Positions 15,468-23,580 of a stretch of DNA of 36,003 bases are shown here, piece after piece. A program made the translations under genes and the position numbers. How positions within the stretch are numbered: the first letter of the stretch is position 1; each line of letters begins with the position of its first letter. The DNA lies in assembly GCA_002067795.1 (NCBI GenBank), contig MVQI01000033.1:1-36003 (forward strand), in the 5' to 3' direction. This stretch comes from Methanosaeta sp. PtaB.Bin039 (GTDB lineage Archaea > Halobacteriota > Methanosarcinia > Methanotrichales > Methanotrichaceae). The notes under the pieces are model-generated. The model searched no databases. It was given only the letters and a program-made list of their open reading frames with translations, and was not told where the DNA came from.

Positions 15468-15902
15468 ATGGACCCGATAACCGCGCTATCCGGTCCTTCG
15501 ACAGACTTAAATCCGCGCCGGCCCTGCATGGTTTTCATGGAGCCTGAGGCGAGCAAGGAGAAGAAGGATCAGAAGGGTCTCTACGACCTGGCAATCCCGC
15601 TGGGTATGCCATTTTCAGTGATACGGGAGCTGGTCGAGAAGTTCGACTTAGACCTGGTCAAGCGCAAGGCCAAGGTGGATATGGTGGGCGAGGTTGACGA
15701 GCGCGAGATCCTGGTCCTGAGAGGAGACCTAAATACGGTACTTGAGGCAAAGGAGCACATGTTCGCCGCCCTGGATCGCAAGATATCGGACTGGGAGAGG
15801 GACGAGCGTGGGGCGCGCCACCGGGAGATCTTCCGGCCGCTCTCTGCAGAGGAGAGGGAGAAGAAGAGGCTGGAGGAGGAATCCGGCCAGATGCCCCAGT
15901 AG
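15468..15902 (+). CDS. Conserved hypothetical protein, ferredoxin-like fold possible
   Basis: The 144-aa product has a poorly conserved N-terminus, then a compact domain (residues about 35-110). Its order is strand-helix-strand-strand-helix: 'LYDLAIPLGMPFSVIRELVEKF', then 'VDMVGEVDEREILVLRGDL', then 'TVLEAKEHMFAALDRKI'. This resembles the NIL/ACT-like ferredoxin fold, though I cannot assign a family. A charged tail ends the protein. ATG 15468 is chosen because GAGG lies 5 nt before it and a TATA-like ggtttaatgta lies about 25 bp upstream; a TTG at 15453 is possible. It is divergent from htpX and convergent with queE. Confidence 0.65.
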   Translation: MDPITALSGPSTDLNPRRPCMVFMEPEASKEKKDQKGLYDLAIPLGMPFSVIRELVEKFDLDLVKRKAKVDMVGEVDEREILVLRGDLNTVLEAKEHMFAALDRKISDWERDERGARHREIFRPLSAEEREKKRLEEESGQMPQ

Positions 15903-15923
15903 AGCCAGATCCGAATTCCCATA

Positions 15924-16688
15924 TTACGGCAGTCCCATCATGAGGTGGGCCTGGGGTATGACAAGAACAGAATCGGCGAAGGCCGAAGCCGCATCTTGCC
16001 ACCGCATGAGCTGGGCTGGGGGAATACGCCCCCTTCCGGACGCGGGCTGAATTACCAGGGAGTCTGGCTTGGCTATGCCATCGAGAGCTTGCATAAGCTC
16101 GCTGTCGCATGTCTCCGGAAGGACTACCACCTTTGCGATCGTATAGATACGCAGGCGGACCGATTCCCTTATGCAGCCGAGCTCGTTCTCGTGCAGAGCT
16201 GGCCACTGGTCGTCGGGGCAGCAGGCGTGGCTTGGCAGCTTCAGATCTATCGCAGCATAGTCGATCCACTCGGCCATTGAGGAGAATCGCCCGCAAGAAA
16301 AGCCGTTGGTCTCGAGATAGACTGCTATCCCCTCATCTTGACACCGCATTGCAAGCCCCTTCATGAACCGATCCTGACAGAGAGGCTCTCCGCCGGTCAG
16401 GGAGACGCTGTGCAGTGCCGGACCCTTCAGCGATCTGATGCATCTCATTGCCAGGTCAGCATCGAGGGGATTTTGGAGCAGGCAATACTCGCCCTGACCG
16501 GGGATCGTCTCCACCCGGCAGACGTGGGTTTTGGCCATGGCGTGCCTGCTGTCGCAGTAGCAGCAGTTAAGGCTGCATCCCGCACCTCGCACGAAGATCT
16601 GGCGACGGCCTATCAGGGGACCCTCCCCCTGCACGCTGCAAAATATCTCGACAAGGCTGCCTTCTGGTGGCGTCGTCTCTTCCGACAT
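15924..16688 (-). CDS. queE: 7-carboxy-7-deazaguanine synthase (radical SAM)
   Basis: The 254-aa product has '[20 protein letters not shown]', the QueE substrate-loop signature, then C38-x3-C42-x2-C45 ([10 protein letters not shown]) that binds the 4Fe-4S cluster and SAM. '[10 protein letters not shown]' (the GGEP motif) and 'VYLETNGF' follow. It converts 6-carboxytetrahydropterin to CDG, on the route to preQ0 and archaeosine in tRNA. The start is set at ATG 16688, which follows the queC stop by 10 bp with GTGAGG about 8 nt upstream. An ATG at 16721 would overlap queC by 23 bp. It is the last gene of the RHH-queD-queC-queE operon. Confidence 0.93.
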   Translation of the reverse strand: MSEETTPPEGSLVEIFCSVQGEGPLIGRRQIFVRGAGCSLNCCYCDSRHAMAKTHVCRVETIPGQGEYCLLQNPLDADLAMRCIRSLKGPALHSVSLTGGEPLCQDRFMKGLAMRCQDEGIAVYLETNGFSCGRFSSMAEWIDYAAIDLKLPSHACCPDDQWPALHENELGCIRESVRLRIYTIAKVVVLPETCDSELMQALDGIAKPDSLVIQPASGRGRIPPAQLMRWQDAASAFADSVLVIPQAHLMMGLP

Positions 16689-16698
16689 CGGATCGGCC

Positions 16699-17367
16699 TC
16701 ACATGTACTCGGTTGGATCATCTGCCCCAGCTTCCCTAAAACCCCTCTGTCGGTGCTGACAGGACTCGCACCTTCCGCAATGCTTGGGTCCTTCGAGATA
16801 GCAGGACCAGCTCATCTCAAGAGGAGCCCCTACCTCCAGGCCTTTGCGCACGATATCAGCCTTGAACAGGTGCAGCAGGGGAGATACGATGACCGGAGGG
16901 CGGCTGAAAGAGGCCACCGATCTCTGAAGCAGAGAGTTGAACCGGTCCACGAACTCGGGGCGGTTGTCGGGATAGGACTGGGCCTCCTCGGCATTGAAGC
17001 CCACGTAGATCTTCTCCGCCCCCAGGTACTCTGCATAAGCTGCTGCCATCGATACGAATACCAGGTTGCGGCACTGCACCCAGGTTGATGGGGTGGCTGA
17101 GGCGTCGAGCACAACCTGCCCGTCCATCGGCAAGGCTGCCTCCCGACTTGTCAGGGCAGACATGTTGCGGAACATGTCCACATCCACCGAGAAAACCGGT
17201 GCGTCCAGGAACCTGCCCAGCCGCTCAACGACCATCCTCTCCTGATACTCTGCCTTCTGGCCGTAGTTGACGTGAAAAAGCCAGACCGAATTTCCCTCTG
17301 CCCTGGCGATGGTGGCGGCGATGGTGGAGTCCAGGCCACCCGAACACAGGCATACTGCCCGGTTCAC
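16699..17367 (-). CDS. queC: 7-cyano-7-deazaguanine (preQ0) synthase
   Basis: The 222-aa product begins '[20 protein letters not shown]', with the SGGLDS P-loop of ATP pyrophosphatases, and ends with C-x8-C-x2-C-x2-C zinc ligands in '[16 protein letters not shown]'. QueC converts CDG and ammonia to preQ0 with ATP. I set the start at GTG 17367 rather than an in-frame ATG at 17412. The GTG overlaps the queD TGA as GTGA, GAGGGGG lies about 7 nt upstream, and the protein then starts directly with the first beta strand. Confidence 0.94.
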   Translation of the reverse strand: MNRAVCLCSGGLDSTIAATIARAEGNSVWLFHVNYGQKAEYQERMVVERLGRFLDAPVFSVDVDMFRNMSALTSREAALPMDGQVVLDASATPSTWVQCRNLVFVSMAAAYAEYLGAEKIYVGFNAEEAQSYPDNRPEFVDRFNSLLQRSVASFSRPPVIVSPLLHLFKADIVRKGLEVGAPLEMSWSCYLEGPKHCGRCESCQHRQRGFREAGADDPTEYM

Positions 17368-17723
17368 TGAGAGTCCCCCTCGATCATGACCCACTTGTTC
17401 TTCCCCTCCCACAGACGGATCGAGACGAGCGAGACGCCATGGCCCTGAAGCTCCTGATCCAGATGCCTGTATATGCGATATGCCAGGTGCTCTGCGGTTG
17501 GATTGGGCTCGACCTCATTCAGATCCCGGTGGTCCATCTCGCTCACCGCCGCCGCCAGCATCTCCTTAACCAAGAAGAAGTCCATCACGAAACCATCCTC
17601 GCCCACTGGCCCATCCAGGACCGCCTCCACGCGATAGGTGTGGCCATGAACCCGGGCGCACTTGCCAGGATATCCGGGAAGCCGGTGAGCGGCATCGAAC
17701 TCCGTGGCCAGGCCGATCTTCAT
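17364..17723 (-). CDS. queD: 6-carboxytetrahydropterin synthase (PTPS family)
   Basis: The 119-aa product has the zinc ligands H13 ('AAHRL'), H26 and H28 ('HGHTY'), with catalytic C22 in 'KCARVHGHTY'. The second half has 'MDHRDLNEVEPNPTAEHLAY' with the catalytic Asp/His region, and 'SIRLWEGKNKWV' at the end, which fits the purine-binding Glu. It turns dihydroneopterin triphosphate into 6-carboxytetrahydropterin. It overlaps the RHH gene upstream and queC downstream by 4 bp each, so all are translationally coupled. Confidence 0.94.
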   Translation of the reverse strand: MKIGLATEFDAAHRLPGYPGKCARVHGHTYRVEAVLDGPVGEDGFVMDFFLVKEMLAAAVSEMDHRDLNEVEPNPTAEHLAYRIYRHLDQELQGHGVSLVSIRLWEGKNKWVMIEGDSQ

Positions 17724-17896
17724 CGCCCTTCCTCCAGCCTGCCGGCTCGCCTATCGATCTCATCGAGCTGGTCCAGCATCTTTCGCAGAGCAGTGCGCAC
17801 TGCATCGGAGAAGTTGACGAACTTCTTGCCGTCACCCACGTGGCGGTTGACATCATCGATTATATGCTTTGGAATCTCCACAGTCACCTTGGGCAA
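17720..17896 (-). CDS. RHH-type small DNA-binding protein heading the queDCE operon
   Basis: The 58-aa product reads 'PKVTVEIPKHIIDDVNRHV' then 'FVNFSDAVRTALRKMLDQLD', the strand and two helices of a ribbon-helix-helix protein. No ATG exists. I choose TTG at 17896 (start of M-P-K-V-T-V) because GGGGGA lies 5 nt upstream and homologous RHH proteins start at that strand. A TATA box at 17933-17941 predicts transcription near 17910, so the TTG at 17920 would lie outside the mRNA. GTG 17887 is another option. The stop overlaps queD by 4 bp, so it may regulate the preQ0 operon (inference). Confidence 0.75.
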   Translation of the reverse strand: MPKVTVEIPKHIIDDVNRHVGDGKKFVNFSDAVRTALRKMLDQLDEIDRRAGRLEEGR

Positions 17897-17932
17897 TGTA
17901 TTCCCCCAGTATGCCGGCAAGAATATTCAGGG

Positions 17933-17941
17933 AATATAAAA
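17933..17941 (-). promoter_or_regulatory. TATA box for the RHH-queD-queC-queE operon
   Basis: The minus strand reads cttttatat, a strong archaeal TATA box. It predicts initiation at about 17910, 14 nt before the chosen TTG start. The 272-bp gap to dphB (17921-18192) otherwise shows no gene. Confidence 0.6.
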
Positions 17942-18192
17942 GCCTGCCTGAGACATGGGGCAGCCTGTAAAAGATCACAGTCATTGACTGAAAACATCGG
18001 ATGAAGCAAGTCCATTTCGCGTGGGATCAAGGTCGATATGCTGCTGGCCATCTGCTCAGAACATGGGACTATTCGGAGATGGGCTTCATAAGAGATTAGA
18101 TCCCGAAGATGGAGCCAGGGGCAGCATATCCGGCTGGCGGACGAAAAGGGGGTGCCCGACCAAGAGAGCGGCGGCAGTGGTCTCGCATCAGG

Positions 18193-18990
18193 TCAGATCT
18201 CGAACCGTCGGACCAGCTCAGGTGAAGCTTTGGCCAGCACCTGCAAGGCCCGGGCTTCCATGAAGTGCAATCCGCCGGGCATCACCAGGATATGAAGCGG
18301 AGGGCCGAAGTCAATCTCGACGAGCTGGGACAAAGTCCCTGCCCGGACCATACAACCGTCGGAGCCTGCGCGCGCCACGCCCACCCCAAGGGCCTGGCCA
18401 AGCTCGGTCTCGCCGCCGGCAACAGCGACCTCAAGCAGGCACTCTATGCCCTGATTGACCGTCATGAAATGATCTTCCTGAATGTCGAGGTACAGCAAGG
18501 TGTGCAAGTTCTGTCTGCGGTTCTCCGAGAAGACCATGTACGGGGTCTCCGGAACTATGCGCTTTCCCCTCGCCTTGTAGGGAAATGGTATCGAGGCTGA
18601 CCTGCCGAACCGGTAGTTCTGCAGCCCGGTCAGCCCAGGGACGGCCGAGGCGATTGTGGATGAGTGGATCACACGTGTCGGTATGCCCATCTCCTCTGCC
18701 CGAAGACGCAGATCCAGGTGGGTGGTCGATATCATGGGGTCACCGCCAACCAGGAACGCCACATCCTTATCCCGGGCCTCTGACAGCCAGCCGGGCGACT
18801 CCTCCACATCAGACCGGCTCAACAGGGTGACAGGCCTGCCGTAAAGCTGAGAGAGCCGCTTCGCGCTGGAGCCCATCAGCCGTGAGGTGTAGAACTCGGC
18901 CAGTACCAGATCCGCCTGCCGCACAACCTCAAGGCCCCGGACCGAGATATCCAGCTCATCGAACAGCCCCAGGCCGACGAAGAACAGCAT
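18193..18990 (-). CDS. dphB: Diphthine synthase (diphthamide pathway methyltransferase)
   Basis: The 265-aa product starts '[20 protein letters not shown]', and has '[20 protein letters not shown]' with the GGDP motif and '[20 protein letters not shown]' with the family's SAM-binding region. This is the tetrapyrrole-methylase fold of archaeal DphB. It methylates the modified His of elongation factor 2 to make diphthine. It is divergent from mcrC with only 107 bp between them. The start is the ATG matching the family N-terminus. Confidence 0.95.
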   Translation of the reverse strand: MLFFVGLGLFDELDISVRGLEVVRQADLVLAEFYTSRLMGSSAKRLSQLYGRPVTLLSRSDVEESPGWLSEARDKDVAFLVGGDPMISTTHLDLRLRAEEMGIPTRVIHSSTIASAVPGLTGLQNYRFGRSASIPFPYKARGKRIVPETPYMVFSENRRQNLHTLLYLDIQEDHFMTVNQGIECLLEVAVAGGETELGQALGVGVARAGSDGCMVRAGTLSQLVEIDFGPPLHILVMPGGLHFMEARALQVLAKASPELVRRFEI

Positions 18991-19063
18991 GGTGGATAGA
19001 CCATATTTGGCAGGGAAAAAGCTTTGCCTTTAAGACAGCCCGGCCAGCAGGCCCCCTCGTTAA

Positions 19064-19073
19064 GGCTATATCC
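19064..19073 (+). promoter_or_regulatory. TATA-like element upstream of mcrC
   Basis: The sequence ggctatatcc is centred about 28 bp before the ATG at 19098 and would give a near-leaderless mRNA. There is no Shine-Dalgarno before the ATG, which agrees. Confidence 0.45.
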
Positions 19074-19097
19074 GAGGCTGGCCCAAAAGCCTATTTC

Positions 19098-19760
19098 ATG
19101 ATAGGCAGGCAGACACAGGTGGTGGATTGTCGAGAGAGCATGGGGCTGGCCAAGGGTGGCGGGCTGGCCCAGAGGGGAACGCTCTCGGAAGCAGCCCGCC
19201 CGGATGTTATAGCCATAGCCATGTCCCCCGGCCGGCGCCACATTACCAAGCCGGTTTGCGAGATAACCTATGGTCTGCGCAGGGAGGGCATCCAGACCAG
19301 CGTGCTGGTGCTGGAAGCAGGTACGGGAGTTCCGGAATCGTTTCCCCAGGCATCCCGGGGCTACGGTCCCACCTTCGGGCTAAACCCCACCGAGCTTGAG
19401 CAGGTCGCCAGGCACAAGATCGCGGTGATCCATCTGGGCAACGTCAAGTCCCACGTCATCCACAAGGCCAAGGAGATACTCTCCCAGGTGGACATACCGG
19501 CCGTGGTCGTGGCCCAGTGCCCGGTTGACTTCGAGGACTTCGCAAGGGAGGGCATCAAGACAAGGCTGGTTATGCCGCCGAAGAAGAACCTGGCCACAGC
19601 TGGAACCGTGGTTGATATAGTGACCGGTGTGACCAGGGGTGCCACATGCGGCCGCGTCAAGCTCAACACCCTGGCCAAGGTCCTGAACAAGCACCTGGCA
19701 GCAATGGGTGCGGGTCCGCTTCAGAGAGGCACATCCCCGGACAAGACCCTGACCAATTGA
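19098..19760 (+). CDS. mcrC: Methyl-coenzyme M reductase operon protein C
   Basis: The 220-aa product has the McrC hallmarks: 'GRQTQVVDCRESMGLAKGGG' at the N-terminus, then 'PGRRHITKPVCEITYGLRRE', 'HLGNVKSHVIHKAKEIL', 'PVDFEDFAREGIKT' and 'VVDIVTGVTRG'. McrC belongs to the A3a activation complex that helps reduce and activate methyl-CoM reductase. I start at 19098, since the upstream open frame to 18882 runs opposite dphB and shows no family sequence. Here the gene stands alone, with no mcrB, D, G or A beside it. It may be a copy outside the mcr operon or the only one; this window cannot tell. Confidence 0.92.
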   Translation: MIGRQTQVVDCRESMGLAKGGGLAQRGTLSEAARPDVIAIAMSPGRRHITKPVCEITYGLRREGIQTSVLVLEAGTGVPESFPQASRGYGPTFGLNPTELEQVARHKIAVIHLGNVKSHVIHKAKEILSQVDIPAVVVAQCPVDFEDFAREGIKTRLVMPPKKNLATAGTVVDIVTGVTRGATCGRVKLNTLAKVLNKHLAAMGAGPLQRGTSPDKTLTN

Positions 19761-19846
19761 TCGGCCTGCATTATGGATGAAATAGTCAGAGAAACAGCAC
19801 ATCGATAATTTATCGACGATTGGGCCAGAAAGGAGCCGCGCTGGAC

Positions 19847-21046
19847 ATGAATGGATCACATATGAAGTTCGCCATCCTGCTTGGAGACGGTATGGCTGAC
19901 CAGGCATTGCCGGAACTGAGCGGAAGAACGCCGCTTCAGGCAGCATCCACAGGGTCCATGGACGCTCTGGCAGCCAGGGGGAGGCTTGGGATGGCAACCA
20001 CCGTCCCCCCAGGATTTCCCGCCGGCAGCGATGTGGCCAACCTCTCGGTGATGGGATACGATCCCCGCCGATACTACAGCGGCCGGGCGCCGCTGGAGGC
20101 CGCCGCCATGGGAGTCCCGCTTAAAGATGGGGATATCGCCTTTCGATGCAACCTTGTGACCGTCCAGGATGGACGCATGGCCGACTACAGCGCCGGACAT
20201 ATCAGCTCTGCTGAAGGAGCGGAGATAATCCGCTCGTTGCGGCACCTGGTTCCCGGCGAGAGGCTGTACCCTGGCGTCAGCTACAGGCACCTGGCTGTGC
20301 TGGAGGATGGAGCGAAAGCCAAGTGCACCCCACCCCACGACATAACCGGCCAGCCCTTCAGGAAATTCCTTCCCAGGGGACCCGGAGGAGAGATCCTGAA
20401 GGATATCATGGACCGGGCTGCGCCGATCCTCGCAAGCCACCCGGTCAACAGCCGACGCGTTTCCGAAGGCAAGCGTCCGGCAAACATGATATGGCTTTGG
20501 GGACAGGGGCCGGCTCCGTTCATGCCCCGCTTTCGCCAGCTGTACGGCCGGGACGGCGCGGTGATCTCGGCAGTAGACCTTCTGAAGGGGATAGGGATCT
20601 ATGCAGGGATGGAGGTGGTGGATGTTCCTGGGGCCACCGGGACAATAGATACCGACTACGAGGGAAAGGTCGAAGGGGCCTGCAGAGCTCTGCACAACGT
20701 GGATGTGGTCTATCTCCACGTGGAGGCCCCTGATGAGGCAGGCCACGCCGGAGATCTCGATCAGAAGATAGAGGCCATAGAGCTGTTCGACTGCCGGGTG
20801 GTCGGCCCGATGGTAGAGGCTTTGGAGGCGTCAGGCCACCCTTGGCGCGTGCTGCTCATGCCTGACCACCCAACCCCCATACCGCTCCGAACCCATACCG
20901 CAGAGCCGGTGCCATTCCTGATGGCAGGAGAGGGGATAGCTCCGGACAGATGCAGAAGCTTCGACGAGGTCGCTGCCAAGGATGGCGGATTTGGCCTGGT
21001 CGAGGGCTTCGAGCTCATGGGGAGGATGCTTGGGAGACACGACTGA
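19847..21046 (+). CDS. apgM: 2,3-bisphosphoglycerate-independent phosphoglycerate mutase, archaeal type
   Basis: The product is about 399 aa. It begins 'MKFAILLGDGMADQALPELS' after five extra residues, with the metal-binding D of 'GDGMAD'. The nucleophile region is 'GSDVANLSVMGYDPRRYYSG', and 'EAPDEAGHAGDLDQKIEAIE' and 'MPDHPTPIPLRTHT' carry the later metal ligands of the alkaline-phosphatase fold. It interconverts 3- and 2-phosphoglycerate. ATG 19847 follows an AAGGAG by 11-12 nt; ATG 19862 is the other choice and matches the family N-terminus. A TATA-like ataatttatc lies at about 19804-19813. It follows mcrC by about 90 bp. Confidence 0.95.
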   Translation: MNGSHMKFAILLGDGMADQALPELSGRTPLQAASTGSMDALAARGRLGMATTVPPGFPAGSDVANLSVMGYDPRRYYSGRAPLEAAAMGVPLKDGDIAFRCNLVTVQDGRMADYSAGHISSAEGAEIIRSLRHLVPGERLYPGVSYRHLAVLEDGAKAKCTPPHDITGQPFRKFLPRGPGGEILKDIMDRAAPILASHPVNSRRVSEGKRPANMIWLWGQGPAPFMPRFRQLYGRDGAVISAVDLLKGIGIYAGMEVVDVPGATGTIDTDYEGKVEGACRALHNVDVVYLHVEAPDEAGHAGDLDQKIEAIELFDCRVVGPMVEALEASGHPWRVLLMPDHPTPIPLRTHTAEPVPFLMAGEGIAPDRCRSFDEVAAKDGGFGLVEGFELMGRMLGRHD

Positions 21047-21331
21047 ATCTGGACGTGAGCCTTCAAGGCGCAGAACACGGGAATCGAGGGCATCAACATC
21101 ATCCAGGGCCTCGGCTGCATCGCAGCTGAGGGAGATGGACGATTTTCGCATCTGCCTTGGAAGACGAGCCAGGCTGGCCCTGCGATGAATGGATGCGTGG
21201 GAACGCCTGATCGTCTCCAAGGGCAATCCTGCAACATTTCCGCACGGGGATAGCCTGATTCTCGTTGCCGAAAACCGACTTCTGGAAAAAGCTTTTCCCC
21301 TTGGCCAGACAAGTAGTCATGGGGCAATATC
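21047..21331. other. Intergenic stretch before the GerW gene
   Basis: The 285-bp gap has no credible gene. Its only notable element is GGAAAA-AGC-TTTTCC at 21284-21298, a six-base-pair stem, about 35 bp before the next ATG. It could be an operator or a weak terminator for apgM. Confidence 0.35.
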
Positions 21332-21748
21332 ATGAATGAGGTTGAAAGCCTGCTTCGAGCGACCTTCGGGGAGATGATCCAGGTGATGTCTGCCCGAACC
21401 GTGGTCGGAGATCCTGTGACCCTGGAGGACAGGACGGTTATTCCCCTCGTGAGCGTGGGAATGGGTTTTGGGGCTGGTGCCGGGGCAAAGGAGTACGGGC
21501 AGAGCGGCGGTGCCGGCGGCGGAATCGGCATCAAACCAGTGGCTGTCGTCATCATAGAGCCGCAAGGCGTAAGGGTGGAACCGGTATCCTCTGCCCCGCA
21601 CTCAACTGCTGAGAAGCTGACCGAGAGCGTGCCCAAGGCCATAGAGGCAGTCGCCAATTTGCTGGGCAAGAGGAAGAAGGAGCCAGAAAGCCCGCCTGAG
21701 GAGAAGGAGGTCGAGGAGAAACGGCATGTGAGCGTGCCGGTCACGTGA
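21332..21748 (+). CDS. GerW/YtfJ-family protein
   Basis: The 138-aa product has the GerW (YtfJ) pattern: 'VVGDPVTLEDRTVIPLVSVG', then a glycine-rich loop 'MGFGAGAGAKEYGQSGGAG', then 'GIGIKPVAVVIIEPQGVRV'. A charged Lys/Glu-rich tail follows. YtfJ is needed for spore germination in Bacillus, but homologues are widespread in non-spore formers and archaea, where the role is unknown. The next gene, 7 bp downstream, is DUF2953-like, the same partner as ytfI in Bacillus. Confidence 0.85.
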   Translation: MNEVESLLRATFGEMIQVMSARTVVGDPVTLEDRTVIPLVSVGMGFGAGAGAKEYGQSGGAGGGIGIKPVAVVIIEPQGVRVEPVSSAPHSTAEKLTESVPKAIEAVANLLGKRKKEPESPPEEKEVEEKRHVSVPVT

Positions 21749-21755
21749 CCGCGGC

Positions 21756-22343
21756 ATGTCCGACCCCCTGCACATTCTGCTGCTGGCCGCTGCCTTTGCA
21801 GCATTGATTTTGGGGCTGGCTTCTCCTGTCGAGCTGGCGGTCCTTGCAGGGGGCGGGGGCGAGTCCTGGCAATGGAAGATCTCGGTTTGCTGGCTGTTCG
21901 GCCTTGTTAGAAGGGACCTGAACGGCGGGAGGGGCTCAAAGCCCAGGGCGGCAACAAAGCCTGCCAAGAAGTCCGGCCGCACGTCACCGATGCCCGGGCT
22001 TCTGAGGGACGGAGTGGTGCGTGAGAGGCTGCTGGCATTCCTCGGGGCCACCCTTGGGGCGGTGACTATGGGACGATCTCGCCTGCACCTTCGGCTGGGC
22101 CTCGAAGATCCGGCTGATACCGGATCGGTTCTTGGTCAGATATACTCCATACTCCCCCTGATCCGAGCCTGGGCACCACGCATGGTGGTGACGCTGCAAC
22201 CTGAGTTCGAAGAGCAGATCCTTGAGGCTGAGGCCGACTGCCGGGTGCAGGTGGTGCCGGCCCGAATACTGCTGCGCTGGTCCAGGCTCCTTTTTGACAC
22301 ACGCACGTGGAAGGCTGCAATACGGATCTTGAGGCGAATTTGA
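21756..22343 (+). CDS. DUF2953-like membrane-anchored protein
   Basis: The 195-aa product has one N-terminal membrane segment (residues about 5-32) and a linker rich in Lys, Arg and Pro (50-80). The C-terminal domain contains 'LHLRLGLEDPADTGSVLGQI' and 'LQPEFEEQILEAEADCRVQV', the strand pattern of DUF2953 (YtfI). The family often lies beside GerW/YtfJ genes, as here. It is probably anchored with its domain on one membrane face; function is unknown. Confidence 0.75.
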   Translation: MSDPLHILLLAAAFAALILGLASPVELAVLAGGGGESWQWKISVCWLFGLVRRDLNGGRGSKPRAATKPAKKSGRTSPMPGLLRDGVVRERLLAFLGATLGAVTMGRSRLHLRLGLEDPADTGSVLGQIYSILPLIRAWAPRMVVTLQPEFEEQILEAEADCRVQVVPARILLRWSRLLFDTRTWKAAIRILRRI

Positions 22344-22381
22344 AGAGCGATTTTTGGAGAGATAAGGGGGAGGGGCGTCTG

Positions 22382-22618
22382 GTGCATGCCGAGCCAGCAG
22401 TGACCGTAGGCGACGTCACTGTGATCCCGCTGTCCGAGCTATCCTGGCGGATCGTTCTCGGAGAGGAGGCAGCCGGCATGACGGCCTCAAAGTCTCCGGT
22501 GGCGGTTGTCGTGCGATTCCCTGACCGCATCGCAGCTTTCCGGATGGATGGAAGCGAGATCAGCCAATCCGAGATGCAAGACATCCCGGATCTCGAAGAC
22601 CTGGAAGTCGATCTGTGA
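22382..22618 (+). CDS. Short GerW-like protein
   Basis: The product is about 78 aa from a GTG start. 'EPAVTVGDVTVIPLSELSWR' and 'SPVAVVVRFPDRIAAFRMDG' repeat the two key strands of the GerW domain seen in the gene at 21332, without its glycine-rich loop. The earlier in-frame GTG at 22307 would overlap the DUF2953 gene and has no Shine-Dalgarno. GTG 22382 follows GGGGGAGGGG by about 7 nt. This makes a three-gene unit GerW, DUF2953, GerW-like. I infer a common function or complex. Confidence 0.6.
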   Translation: MHAEPAVTVGDVTVIPLSELSWRIVLGEEAAGMTASKSPVAVVVRFPDRIAAFRMDGSEISQSEMQDIPDLEDLEVDL

Positions 22619-22840
22619 AGCCAAAGCCTGCCGTTTAGAGATCGAATCGGACTGCCAACCTGCATTTAAAAGAAAGGAGGTCGTAGGGAGGAGCCACCGC
22701 CAGGGTTCGAGATCGCCCACATAAGAAGCATCAGGTTCTGATCTGCTGGTTGATCCTCGAAGACGGCATCGCCGCAGCTGTCCGGACGACCGGCTTTAAG
22801 CATTTGATGTTACATCCGGATCCAGACGTTTGCACAAACG

Positions 22841-22850
22841 ATAAAATTCA
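22841..22850 (+). promoter_or_regulatory. TATA box for fmdE
   Basis: The sequence ataaaattca lies about 50 bp before the fmdE ATG. A Shine-Dalgarno AAAGGAGG lies about 7 nt before that ATG. The 276-bp gap before fmdE otherwise shows nothing coding. Confidence 0.5.
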
Positions 22851-22894
22851 TAAGCTGGCAGCAAAGGAGTACCTCGTGGCAAAGGAGGCAGAGT

Positions 22895-23482
22895 ATGGAA
22901 GAGATCCTTGCAAGAACAACCGATCCGAAGATGCGGGACCAGATGGAGAAGGTAGCCCAGCTCCATGGCTACCTGAGCACGGGGGCCTTTGCCGGCATAC
23001 AGATGTTCAACATCGCTGAGAGGATACTGGGAACCGGAGACGGCGACCGTCTCTTCGTCACATGTGAGACATACCATTGCCTTCCCGACAGCTTTCAGGC
23101 ACTTGGCAGCTGCACCATAGGCAACAAGGGGCTGCGCATCCTGGACTACGGGAAGATGGCAGCCACCATAACCCGTCGTGCTCCAGCCGGGTCCAGGGTA
23201 AAGGCAGTCCGTGTGATACTCGACCCAGCAAAGACCGTTCGTTACCCCCGACTTCATTCCTGGTACATGAAGACCGAGAAGGTACCCCATCCCGAGGCCA
23301 TATCCCTCCTGATTCAGGCAGGAGAAGGCGTGTACTCATGGAGGATCATCGAGCATGTCGTCCCGGAGAAACCGCAAAAAGTGATAGTGCTTTGCGAGAA
23401 ATGCCAGGAGAGCTTCATCCGGCGCAAAGACGAGGCGCTCTGCCCCAACTGCCTTGACGGCGAGAGGGCCGGCGGCATATGA
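22895..23482 (+). CDS. fmdE: FmdE-family protein with C-terminal zinc ribbon
   Basis: The 195-aa product shows the FmdE pattern: 'HGYLSTGAFAG' (residues 24-34) near the N-terminus, then 'CETYHCLPDSFQALGSCTIG' and 'GLRILDYGKMAATITR'. A C-terminal zinc ribbon follows: C167-x2-C170 and C183-x2-C186. The usual HGHxCPG has Ser28 in place of Cys. FmdE is encoded with formylmethanofuran dehydrogenase in some methanogens, but it is not a firmly established subunit; a role in metal or cofactor handling has been suggested. It has a strong Shine-Dalgarno and precedes fdhD by about 100 bp. Confidence 0.85.
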   Translation: MEEILARTTDPKMRDQMEKVAQLHGYLSTGAFAGIQMFNIAERILGTGDGDRLFVTCETYHCLPDSFQALGSCTIGNKGLRILDYGKMAATITRRAPAGSRVKAVRVILDPAKTVRYPRLHSWYMKTEKVPHPEAISLLIQAGEGVYSWRIIEHVVPEKPQKVIVLCEKCQESFIRRKDEALCPNCLDGERAGGI

Positions 23483-23580
23483 GGGGACTGCCCGGTGCCC
23501 GGGCCTTGTATCACCCTTCAGGTGGAAACCCATTGCCGATAGCTGATAGTGAATGAAAATTTGGAGAAGAGGTCTCCGAC

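Noticed and set aside
17700-18000. preQ1-type riboswitch before queD
   Set aside because: The region upstream holds a short leader, a TATA box and an RHH gene; no matching aptamer structure is visible.
18882-19097. Long N-terminal extension of McrC
   Set aside because: It runs opposite dphB, has low-complexity Pro/Arg sequence and no match to the family; the McrC start is at 19098.
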